The notes under the pieces were generated by a model that made no database searches, was not told the DNA's origin, and saw only the letters and a program-made list of their open reading frames with translations. A stretch of DNA of 13,594 nt from Thermoplasmata archaeon. Lineage in GTDB: Archaea > Thermoplasmatota > E2 > UBA202 > DSCA01. This document shows, piece after piece, positions 7,465 to 13,199 of this stretch. The stretch is taken from positions 1 through 13,594 of the forward strand of contig VBQP01000016.1 in assembly GCA_008297795.1 (NCBI GenBank), read 5' to 3'. The position numbers and the translations under genes are program-made. How positions within the stretch are numbered: the stretch's first letter is position 1; each line of letters opens with the position of its first letter.

Positions 7465-7471
7465 CCTCACC
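7465..7471 (-). promoter_or_regulatory. Shine-Dalgarno site for the Ubl gene
   Basis: GGTGAGG on the minus strand ends 4 bases before ATG 7460. It is the clearest ribosome-binding site of the cassette and fits an internal gene or a short-leader transcript. Confidence 0.6.
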
Positions 7472-7490
7472 CGCATCAAAATTATTACTG

Positions 7491-7500
7491 TATTTAAATA
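7491..7500 (-). promoter_or_regulatory. Candidate promoter before the Ubl gene, inside the cassette
   Basis: The perfect palindrome TATTTAAATA lies in the 41-bp gap between the E1 stop and the Ubl start, centred about 35 bp before ATG 7460. Initiation ~25 bp downstream would leave a leader of about ten bases containing the Shine-Dalgarno site. This would let Ubl, E2 and JAB be made independently of E1. Confidence 0.45.
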
Positions 7501-7501
7501 A

Positions 7502-8290
7502 TTATCTATCAAAATGGTGTGGGCATGCAGGATTTATATCCAGTTCCATGACCTCAGAGAAATTTCTGTTCCCGTCATAATAAAAAATATTTTTTATGGT
7601 ATTATCCCATCTTTCATGCACCACTTTCAATGCTTCCTGTACCTGGACTGCAGATACTATGCTTGTCGTGTTGATATCTGCTGCTATCTTTGGCTCGAAA
7701 AATGATATGTTGCTTCCTGTACAGCTGTACCTCATGCTCCTTATTTTGTTATGGGTGGCATTCATCCCGCATTCGAGGCAACTTGTTTCAGGAGGAATGA
7801 TAACCTGGACTTTCCCTATAAGCCCGTGGGTTGCGCCGTCGATATAGGGAACTCTGTTATAATAGGAGTGAGCATTTACATGCAACCTTGCAATTATGTT
7901 GTCCAGGCACCCCATCACAATGTCATGAGACGGAATGAAATCATCGGGCAGGTTTTCTATTCTTTCCACAATCGCCTTTATATTTACAGAACTGTCAATA
8001 TTTCTCAATTTTTCCGCCACCACCTCTGCTTTGTATCTTCTCTTCCTTGCATCCTCTTCAGAAAAGAATATGCACCTGTTCAGATTTGACATGACCACAT
8101 AATCCATATCCACAAGAGTTATATTCCTGAAGCCGGAGAGCACAAGGTCCTTGCACACCTCATTTCCAAGAGCGCCTGCGCCCACGACAAGCACTCTGGT
8201 TTCCCTCACCTTTTCAATATCAAACCAGCCGAGTCGTTTCGAGCGGTCGAATCTGTCATTGTCGATATCTCCTGCTTTTATTACCTCCAT
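7502..8290 (-). CDS. E1-like ubiquitin-activating enzyme (ThiF/MoeB/Uba3 adenylation fold)
   Basis: This 262-residue adenylating enzyme opens with RFDRSKRLGWFD (13-24) and the nucleotide loop VVGAGALGNE (35-44). Then come Asp61/Asp63 at the end of the next strand, the arginine finger in SNLNRCIFF (Arg72), Lys87, and Asp130 in GCLDNIIAR. A CxxC pair (Cys171, Cys174) begins the crossover region. Cys190 in RYSCTGSN sits where Uba3-type enzymes keep their catalytic cysteine. The C-terminus ends in ACPHHFDR, so the second zinc pair would be Cys plus His rather than the usual CxxC. There is no separate second half or ubiquitin-fold domain, so it likely acts as a homodimer. ATG 8290 is chosen over the longer 8371 start because a TATA box lies 26 bp before it and the domain begins there. 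Confidence 0.93.
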   Translation of the reverse strand: MEVIKAGDIDNDRFDRSKRLGWFDIEKVRETRVLVVGAGALGNEVCKDLVLSGFRNITLVDMDYVVMSNLNRCIFFSEEDARKRRYKAEVVAEKLRNIDSSVNIKAIVERIENLPDDFIPSHDIVMGCLDNIIARLHVNAHSYYNRVPYIDGATHGLIGKVQVIIPPETSCLECGMNATHNKIRSMRYSCTGSNISFFEPKIAADINTTSIVSAVQVQEALKVVHERWDNTIKNIFYYDGNRNFSEVMELDINPACPHHFDR

Positions 8291-8311
8291 GCTCGTATAT
8301 CGAAAAAATTC

Positions 8312-8321
8312 TTTAATTTTT
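8312..8321 (-). promoter_or_regulatory. TATA-box-like promoter of the E1 gene
   Basis: AAAAATTAAA on the minus strand is centred about 26 bp before ATG 8290, implying a leaderless transcript. It argues against the upstream in-frame ATG at 8371. Confidence 0.5.
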
Positions 8322-8434
8322 ATGCGATTTTCGGCAATTTTGAAAAATCCATTACGCCTGAAGCACATCATTTATAATCCTTTTTACCATATCTTTACGC
8401 TTCTAAAGAACATGCTAACACATCTCCCACAACA

Positions 8435-8443
8435 TTTATTTAA
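8435..8443 (+). promoter_or_regulatory. TATA-box-like promoter of orc1/cdc6
   Basis: TTTATTTAA lies about 37 bp before ATG 8476. Initiation near 8464 would leave a leader of roughly a dozen bases that carries the G-rich ribosome-binding site AAGGGGG (8464-8470). Confidence 0.45.
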
Positions 8444-8475
8444 TCCAGCCATATTCATTTTAGAAGGGGGAAAAA

Positions 8476-9711
8476 ATGAACAACGACATATTTCAGGGTT
8501 TACTCAAATCAAGCAATATATTTAAAAACAAAGAAGTTTTACGTCCATCATACGTGCCTGATATATTGCCACATAGAGAGAAAAATATAGAAGAACTGGC
8601 TTCCATACTTGTTCCTGCTCTGAAAGGAGAAACACCGTCAAATGTTTTCATATACGGGAAGACAGGCACCGGAAAAACAGCTGTGACAAGATATGTTGGC
8701 AAGCAACTTTCTCTGAAGGGTTCCGAACTCAACAGAACAACATACTTCATATATATAAACTGCGAGATAGTGGATACCCAGTACAGGGTTCTGCAGAACA
8801 TAGCGAACCATTTTATGGGGGATTGGGGAGACCGAATCCCTTTCACAGGCTGGCCCACGGACGAGGTCTATTCAAAACTCGTGGAGAGAATAGACAATAC
8901 GGGAGGGGTTGTGGTAATTGTTCTTGACGAGGTAGATAAACTGAAAGGAGATGAGGTGCTTTACAATCTTTCTCGAATGAACAACGACCTGGAGAAAGCA
9001 AGAACCTCTCTTATAGGCATATCAAACGATCTGAAATTTACCGAATTCCTTGACCCGAGGGTGAAGTCATCTCTGGGGGAGGAGAACATGATATTTTCGC
9101 CCTATAGTGCAGACCAACTTGAGGACATACTTGGAGAGAGGGCGAAGCAGGCGTTTAAAGATAATGCAGTGGGCAATTCCGTAATCCCGCTCTGCTCTGC
9201 GCTTGCAGCCCAGGAGCACGGGGACGCACGCCGCGCTCTCGACCTGCTCAGGGTTTCTGCAGAAATAGCAGACCGCATGGGAAGCAACGTGATAATGGAA
9301 AAGCATGTGAGGATGGCAGTCAACAAAATAGAGACCGACAGAGTGAAGGAGGTTATACATACGCTGCCCGCCCAGTCAAAGATGGTCCTGAAGGCTGCTG
9401 TCATAGGAAATCAGATATTTGACACTCCTCCGAATACAGGGGACATATACAATGTTTACAAGCAATTGTGCATGAGAACAGGAATGGACATACTGACACA
9501 GAGAAGAATTGCCGATTTGATATCGGAGCTCGATATGCTGGGCATAATAACCGCCAGAATAATTTCGAAGGGCAGGTATGGGCGCACGAAAGAGATACAG
9601 GTTGCAACACCGATAGAAAAGATAGAGGAAATACTTGCAGAAGACGATATTATCCCGAGAATTCCCGACATAAGGGAATTGAAACTCAAAATACAGTCAA
9701 GACTTCTTTAA
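8476..9711 (+). CDS. cdc6: Orc1/Cdc6 replication initiator, AAA+ ATPase
   Basis: This 411-residue protein has the standard archaeal Orc1/Cdc6 layout. Walker A is GKTGTGKT (61-68), Walker B VIVLDEVD (147-154) with Asp151-Glu152, sensor 1 in IGISNDLKF (Asn184), an arginine-finger-type DPRVKSSL (193-200), and sensor 2 in GDARRALDLLRVSAEIA (249-265). The C-terminal ~130 residues form the winged-helix DNA-binding domain (LTQRRIADLISELDMLGII-type helices and an RYGRTKEI wing). The N-terminal VLRPSYVPDILPHRE segment is the usual lead-in to the ATPase fold. It binds origin DNA and helps load MCM. The start has AAGGGGG upstream. It is divergent from the E1 gene and its stop overlaps the convergent signal peptidase gene by 4 bp. 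Confidence 0.96.
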   Translation: MNNDIFQGLLKSSNIFKNKEVLRPSYVPDILPHREKNIEELASILVPALKGETPSNVFIYGKTGTGKTAVTRYVGKQLSLKGSELNRTTYFIYINCEIVDTQYRVLQNIANHFMGDWGDRIPFTGWPTDEVYSKLVERIDNTGGVVVIVLDEVDKLKGDEVLYNLSRMNNDLEKARTSLIGISNDLKFTEFLDPRVKSSLGEENMIFSPYSADQLEDILGERAKQAFKDNAVGNSVIPLCSALAAQEHGDARRALDLLRVSAEIADRMGSNVIMEKHVRMAVNKIETDRVKEVIHTLPAQSKMVLKAAVIGNQIFDTPPNTGDIYNVYKQLCMRTGMDILTQRRIADLISELDMLGIITARIISKGRYGRTKEIQVATPIEKIEEILAEDDIIPRIPDIRELKLKIQSRLL

Positions 9712-10496
9712 TCTTCTTCCTTCCTTCTTTTGTAGTAATCATAAGCATCAAGTGAGATTGGTATTGCAGATATCGCAAGCAGTGAAAGCCCCAGGCACAC
9801 CCATATATCTTTTGGCGCCACGGCATTCCCCACCTTGACCCATCCCTCCTCTGCGTTGACCCCCTGGTTGCCATATATCATCAGTTTTATCATTCCAAAC
9901 CATGGCAATTCTCCTCTTGCCTTGCCTATTATCCATTCGGGCTTTACAGGCTGGGCGCATATGCCACCGCTGGAGTACTGGTCCGGCAGTTCGTTGTTAT
10001 CTCCCTTTGTGATAAATCCGCTGTTGGTGGGTTTGTAGTCGAATAAATGGAGTTCCGATATGGATATGGTGGATGCATTCTCTATTCCGTATTCCTTTAC
10101 AGTATACTTTCCCCCCCTGTATTCAACCCAGCATATTGCACGGTGAATTATGGGCGTTCTTTCTTTGTTGCCCATTGGATAATATATTATGACATCTCCG
10201 TAATCGCCATATGTCCTGTGATGGGTCATGGGATTATTTCTTGCACCTCTGGTTATCACATCATCTCTGCCAGAAATTTTTTTAACAAGAATGAGGTCGC
10301 CGGGGTCTATTGTCCCTATCTTGCCGTATGGAGCATCGGCATGCATCATTGAGCCGGAGGTGACCACAACCATAGGTGTATTCGGAAATTGCCCTGTGTA
10401 TGCCCACAGTGCGGCAAGAAGTATGCCAACTATAGCCACTGCAGCAAGCACATCTCTTATCGTGAGAAGCACTTTTTCATTGATTTCCAGATTCAT
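9708..10496 (-). CDS. Signal peptidase I, archaeal/ER (S26B) type
   Basis: This 262-residue protein has an N-terminal membrane helix (about 15-33). The catalytic Ser49 lies in TSGSMMH, and the general base is His118 in PIIHRAI in place of the bacterial Lys. An Asp is in [11 protein letters not shown] (Asp166, with Asp172 nearby). These are the conserved boxes of archaeal and eukaryotic Sec11-type signal peptidases, which remove signal peptides on the outer face of the membrane. A second hydrophobic helix (about 231-250) precedes the charged end YYKRRKEED, so the protein probably spans the membrane twice. Its ATG overlaps the stop of the deaminase gene as ATGA (10496-10493), so translation is coupled. 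The substrates would include secreted proteins such as the C1A peptidase. Confidence 0.93.
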   Translation of the reverse strand: MNLEINEKVLLTIRDVLAAVAIVGILLAALWAYTGQFPNTPMVVVTSGSMMHADAPYGKIGTIDPGDLILVKKISGRDDVITRGARNNPMTHHRTYGDYGDVIIYYPMGNKERTPIIHRAICWVEYRGGKYTVKEYGIENASTISISELHLFDYKPTNSGFITKGDNNELPDQYSSGGICAQPVKPEWIIGKARGELPWFGMIKLMIYGNQGVNAEEGWVKVGNAVAPKDIWVCLGLSLLAISAIPISLDAYDYYKRRKEED

Positions 10497-10963
10497 TCCC
10501 GCAACACGAATTGTCTCACCTTTATATTACTTTCTTTTAATATCTCAATTGATAATTCGTCAGGATACATCTCCCCATAAACAATCTCTTCGAGTTCTGC
10601 GTTCACAAGCATTTTCGCACATACGCTGCAGGGAAAGTGGGTTGTGTATATCGTTCCTCCCTTTATTGAAGTGCCGAACACCGCTGCCTGTATTATGGCA
10701 TTTTGCTCTGCATGCAAGCCCCTGCACAATTCATGGCGCTCTCCCCTTGGAATGTTCAACTCTTCTCTTATGCAGCCTGTTTCGTCACAGTGCTTCTGCC
10801 CTTTTGGCGGTCCGTTATATCCTGTTGACAGAATGTGATTGTCCTTTACTATGACTGCCCCGACCTGCCTGCGGAGGCATGTGGAGCGTGTTGCAACGAT
10901 TTTTGCAATTTTCATAAAATATTCATCATATGTGGGTCTGATTATTTTCTCCGCAGGATTCAT
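10493..10963 (-). CDS. Deoxycytidylate deaminase family (ComEB-like)
   Basis: This 156-residue zinc deaminase begins in the family's usual way ([31 protein letters not shown] region, residues 9-39). Zinc and catalytic residues are complete: His84 and Glu86 in HAEQNAI, and Cys112/Cys115 in [20 protein letters not shown] (48-55) and the CDETGC segment, whose cysteines plus HELC can bind a second zinc as in known dCMP deaminases, are present. It would convert dCMP to dUMP for thymidylate synthesis in the cytoplasm. ATG 10963 lies about 28 bp from a TATA-like box. The stop overlaps the signal peptidase start, so the two form an operon, although their functions are unrelated. Confidence 0.93.
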   Translation of the reverse strand: MNPAEKIIRPTYDEYFMKIAKIVATRSTCLRRQVGAVIVKDNHILSTGYNGPPKGQKHCDETGCIREELNIPRGERHELCRGLHAEQNAIIQAAVFGTSIKGGTIYTTHFPCSVCAKMLVNAELEEIVYGEMYPDELSIEILKESNIKVRQFVLRE

Positions 10964-10986
10964 TTAATCGCCAGTAATACGCACTG

Positions 10987-11000
10987 TTTTTAAAATATAT
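10987..11000 (-). promoter_or_regulatory. TATA-box-like promoter of the deaminase–signal peptidase operon
   Basis: On the minus strand ATATATTTTAAAAA is centred about 28-30 bp before ATG 10963, with no ribosome-binding site in between, which fits leaderless initiation. Confidence 0.5.
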
Positions 11001-11009
11001 GTCGAAATG

Positions 11010-11018
11010 TTTATATAG
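11010..11018 (+). promoter_or_regulatory. TATA-box-like promoter of the 46-residue zinc-ribbon gene
   Basis: TTTATATAG is divergent from the deaminase promoter. Initiation ~25 bp downstream would give a leader of about 27 bases that includes the tandem repeat at 11033-11054. A second AT-rich stretch (TATATATT near 11028) is an alternative. Confidence 0.4.
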
Positions 11019-11032
11019 TATGAGTGGTATAT

Positions 11033-11054
11033 ATTGAAAGCAAATTGAAAGCAA
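11033..11054 (+). repeat. Perfect 11-bp tandem repeat, two copies
   Basis: ATTGAAAGCAA occurs at 11033-11043 and again at 11044-11054, directly before the start codon at 11067. Eleven bases is about one helical turn, so both copies would face the same side of DNA. It could be an operator or a leader element; chance duplication in AT-rich DNA is possible. Confidence 0.7.
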
Positions 11055-11066
11055 AATGATGATAAA

Positions 11067-11207
11067 ATGAGAAGGTGTCAGAATTGCGGTACCGAAATGG
11101 TATACCATGCGTATGGCAATAAAGTGTACTGGATATGCCCCAACTGCGGCAAGGAGATGGTAACCCCGAAAAGCGCAGAAATAATAATGGGAACAATATC
11201 AGAATAG
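11067..11207 (+). CDS. 46-residue zinc-ribbon protein, unknown function
   Basis: A short reading frame runs from ATG 11067 to TAG 11205-11207. It encodes MRRCQNCGTEMVYH, a short loop, VYWICPNCGKEM, and a C-terminal helix-like PKSAEIIMGTISE. The two CxNCG knuckles, about 17 residues apart, are a classic zinc ribbon, which makes this a real gene rather than chance. Codon use (AGA/AGG, ATA) matches neighbouring genes. Its function is unknown; zinc ribbons of this size often bind nucleic acid or larger proteins. It lies divergent from the deaminase gene, behind a TATA-like box and a tandem repeat. It has four ligands only, so it is not a RING E3. Confidence 0.75.
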   Translation: MRRCQNCGTEMVYHAYGNKVYWICPNCGKEMVTPKSAEIIMGTISE

Positions 11208-11347
11208 GTAAAATTTGCAGGGGAAGAAGGGGATGGAGCCCGGGCGGGGCAATAAGGCAAGGCAGTGTATATTATCCTCATTCTAATTTCAGGGCGCATC
11301 GGTCATATGGCATCAGTCATATTTTTTGAAAAGGAATCAAATCTCAG
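11208..11347. other. Noncoding gap with a GC-rich patch
   Basis: Between the zinc-ribbon stop and the convergent TatD-like stop lie 140 bp. Bases 11218-11265 are G-rich (GGGGAAGAAGGGGATGG, then GCCCGGGCGGGG), unlike the surrounding AT-rich spacers. I see no gene, no tRNA fold and no clear terminator hairpin. Confidence 0.35.
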
Positions 11348-12178
11348 TCAATCCATTGAAATCCCATAAACTTTTTCCGGATTCTCTATATGTATTTTGT
11401 AAACATCTTCCTCGCTCATAATCCCTTCATCCATAAATTTCTTCACCCTTTTCGGCACAGTCTTCAATCCGAGAACGGCGCCGGGGCGGCGGGGGTCATC
11501 AATATAATCTGTTTCCATGAAAAATCTTGTTCCTTTTTTTATTGCCTCTCTGATTGCCTTTTCTGTTGCCAGCACGGATGGAAATATGCCATGGTTTTCT
11601 TCCTCAGTTACCAGGGGCGGTGAGAAATGCTTCACAACCCTGCTTCTATTCAGTCCTGCTCTGTCTGCCATCTCTGCTATCTCCTCAAAACCATCGCTTC
11701 CCATGCTCTCCGTGTGAAGCACAACAGCCACTCCTGCCTCCTTTGCAAGTTTCATTCCATATGCCATAATTTCATTGCTGTCATCCCATGCCTGTTTATC
11801 CACTTCAAAATGAGGGCGGCCTATTTCTCCGATTGCTATCGCTTTGCCTTCATTGCATAAATGCTGCGCTTCTTCCATCCCTTTGAACATGAGTTCTTTT
11901 GCTTTTTCCCTGCCGAATTTTTTGGTCAACGCAATATAATCTACGGGATACGGGCCGACTGTGACAAAAACTTTTACGCCTGTGGTATTGCTCACCTCAT
12001 CAGCCATTTCAAGCGTTTTCATGTAAGAGGGCATATAACTTCTGTTTTCAATCACTTCTCCTACCATGGGCATGTGGCACAGTATGAGGTGAGTTCCCCC
12101 TGCCTTTTTGAATTCCTTTACTGCTTCGATATATCTTCCGTCACGGCGGAGATGCATGTGGTTGTCGAGGATGATCAT
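11348..12178 (-). CDS. TatD-like metal-dependent hydrolase (COG1099-type)
   Basis: This 276-residue TIM-barrel amidohydrolase has all expected metal ligands in order: His7 and His9 in DNHMHL, Glu118 in IGEIGRPH, His155 in VVLHTES, His184 in VVKHFSP, and Asp224 in METDYIDDPRRPG. The YIDDPRRPGAVLGLKTVP segment and NPEKVYGI end resemble the archaeal TatD-related group COG1099, whose substrate is not established; nuclease or phosphoesterase activity is inferred only from the superfamily. I place the start at 12178 because a TATATAAT box lies 26 bp before it; the 22 extra residues of a longer frame (from 12244) would run through that box. It appears monocistronic and is divergent from the next gene. 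Confidence 0.88.
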   Translation of the reverse strand: MIILDNHMHLRRDGRYIEAVKEFKKAGGTHLILCHMPMVGEVIENRSYMPSYMKTLEMADEVSNTTGVKVFVTVGPYPVDYIALTKKFGREKAKELMFKGMEEAQHLCNEGKAIAIGEIGRPHFEVDKQAWDDSNEIMAYGMKLAKEAGVAVVLHTESMGSDGFEEIAEMADRAGLNRSRVVKHFSPPLVTEEENHGIFPSVLATEKAIREAIKKGTRFFMETDYIDDPRRPGAVLGLKTVPKRVKKFMDEGIMSEEDVYKIHIENPEKVYGISMD

Positions 12179-12200
12179 GATTGAATAATAAAATTGCAAA

Positions 12201-12208
12201 TATATAAT
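12201..12208 (-). promoter_or_regulatory. TATA box of the TatD-like hydrolase gene
   Basis: TATATAAT read on the plus strand (ATTATATA on the minus strand) is centred 26 bp before ATG 12178, with no ribosome-binding site, consistent with a leaderless transcript. Confidence 0.55.
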
Positions 12209-12247
12209 GTGGGGCACACACTCATTTAAAAGCCCGTTTGACAATAG

Positions 12248-12258
12248 AAATAAATAAT
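12248..12258 (+). promoter_or_regulatory. TATA-like promoter of the OB-fold membrane gene
   Basis: AAATAAATAAT is centred about 26 bp before ATG 12279, again with no Shine-Dalgarno sequence in between. Confidence 0.5.
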
Positions 12259-12278
12259 GCTATTCCTTCAAAAATTGA

Positions 12279-12728
12279 ATGAGGAGGATTGTAGCAGTAA
12301 TTTCAGTAGTCGCTCTTCTTTCCCTCATGACATACAGTTACATTGAGCATGATAAAAAGGACCCTGACATGGACTATATCCTAACAAACCCTGAAAAGTT
12401 TGAGGGAAAAGAGATAGATTTCTGCGGGAGGGCGGAGGAAATAGAGCCTTCCTTCATAAAATTGAGGTTAATGGAAGCACCTTACACCTGCATAAACGTG
12501 ACGGGAGTTCATTCCGGCATAAAGAAAGGAGACGTGGTGGAAGTGCTCGGAACGCTGAAGGGCGTAGATGAGGTAAAAGCCGAGAAAGTTTTTGTCATCA
12601 AAAAACTGGAATACAGTCTGATTTTTATTCGCTCTCTTCCAGCCATTCCCTTTGTTTTGTACCTGTTTTTTAAAAAATGGAGATTTAACTTCAAAAAGTT
12701 CATGTTTGAGGAGGTTGAAAATGCCTGA
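12279..12728 (+). CDS. OB-fold domain membrane protein, unknown function
   Basis: This 149-residue protein has an N-terminal hydrophobic helix (about 4-22). A soluble domain (about 30-107) contains ILTNPEKFEGKEIDFCGRAEEI and later KKGDVVEVLGTLKGVDEVKAEKV, the strand pattern of an OB fold seen in small archaeal and CcmE-like proteins. A second hydrophobic segment (about 113-132) is followed by a basic end. The soluble domain would face outside if the first helix is an anchor. No ligand can be deduced. Its last 8 bases overlap the start of the next gene, so the two are translationally coupled. Confidence 0.7.
   Translation: MRRIVAVISVVALLSLMTYSYIEHDKKDPDMDYILTNPEKFEGKEIDFCGRAEEIEPSFIKLRLMEAPYTCINVTGVHSGIKKGDVVEVLGTLKGVDEVKAEKVFVIKKLEYSLIFIRSLPAIPFVLYLFFKKWRFNFKKFMFEEVENA
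12708..12715 (+). promoter_or_regulatory. Shine-Dalgarno site for the DUF457-like gene
   Basis: GAGGAGGT lies 5 bases before ATG 12721 and inside the end of the previous gene. It decides this start over an in-frame upstream ATG at 12652. Confidence 0.65.
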
Positions 12729-13173
12729 CTGGACAACGCATGTCATAGCAGGGTGGATTACTGGAAAAGCAACAAAAAGCGACGTTTCTTTAGTTGTTGC
12801 AGGTTCTCTGCTGCCCGATATTTTCAAAATCCAGATGCTTTTCGATGCGCTGCAAATAAACACCCATGGCTTTTTTGACCCTCTCCATACTCCCTGCGGC
12901 ACTTTACTCATTGCATTGATGCTTTCATTACTTTTTAAAATGGCAGGCAGGGCATTCATTTTTTTAATGATGGGCGCATCAACGCATTATCTCCTTGATT
13001 TCTTTCTGATGCACGCTGCAGGAGGAATGAAGATGCTTTTTCCATTCAGCTGGAAGGAATACCAGATTCATATAATCTCATCTGGCAACTACTGGGTGAC
13101 AGTATCTGCCCTCATAATTGGAGCAATTTTTTATTTTTACCTCACAGCAATTTGTCAGAAACATTTAAAATAA
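12721..13173 (+). CDS. DUF457/YdjM-like membrane protein, putative metal-dependent hydrolase
   Basis: This 150-residue hydrophobic protein begins MPDWTTHVIAGWITG. It contains SLLPDIFKIQMLFDAL, a THGFFDPLHTPCGTLLIA segment, and GASTHYLLDFFLMH. His and Asp residues at membrane borders (TH near residue 6, PD near 35, HTP near 59, THYLLD near 100) are the pattern of the LexA-binding inner-membrane hydrolase family (YdjM, DUF457), which is distantly related to zinc phospholipase C. About three to four membrane helices are expected. The substrate is unknown. The GAGGAGGT site and the 8-bp overlap with the OB-fold gene place it second in a two-gene operon. Confidence 0.75.
   Translation: MPDWTTHVIAGWITGKATKSDVSLVVAGSLLPDIFKIQMLFDALQINTHGFFDPLHTPCGTLLIALMLSLLFKMAGRAFIFLMMGASTHYLLDFFLMHAAGGMKMLFPFSWKEYQIHIISSGNYWVTVSALIIGAIFYFYLTAICQKHLK
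13164..13173 (+). promoter_or_regulatory. TATA-like box before the C25-like secreted protein
   Basis: TTTAAAATAA is centred about 31 bp before ATG 13200 and overlaps the stop of the previous gene, so initiation would fall close to the start codon. Confidence 0.4.
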
Positions 13174-13199
13174 GGTAGCACATAATAAAGACGGTAAAC

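Larger units (their letters stand above)
8291..8475. other. Divergent intergenic region between E1 and orc1/cdc6
   Basis: This A/T-rich 185-bp region holds the two opposing promoters. Archaeal origins often lie next to orc1/cdc6, so this is a candidate place to look. I could not see an inverted pair of origin recognition boxes or repeated G-string elements, so no origin is called. No short gene or RNA is evident. Confidence 0.4.

Noticed and set aside
7203..7580. 125-codon plus-strand frame opposite the Ubl gene and E1 end
   Set aside because: It is antisense to well-identified genes, with Cys/His/Phe-rich composition typical of a shadow frame.
6039..8290. Bacterial Bil-type antiphage operon acquired by transfer
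   Set aside because: Gene content is the same, but E2 keeps the eukaryote-type HPN motif, promoters look archaeal and no defence genes are adjacent. Not excluded; a phylogeny is needed.
8291..8371. Longer E1 start at ATG 8371 adding 27 residues
   Set aside because: The added segment runs across the TATA-like box 26 bp before ATG 8290 and adds no recognised E1 sequence.
10389..10580. Plus-strand frame with CPQCGKKY and later Cys/His that mimics a zinc finger
   Set aside because: It is opposite the signal peptidase start and deaminase end, which are both well supported; no promoter points to it.
11135..11329. 64-codon frame starting inside the small zinc-ribbon gene
   Set aside because: It is out of frame with the clear CxNCG ribbon, has low-complexity Arg/Gly/Asn composition and no motif.
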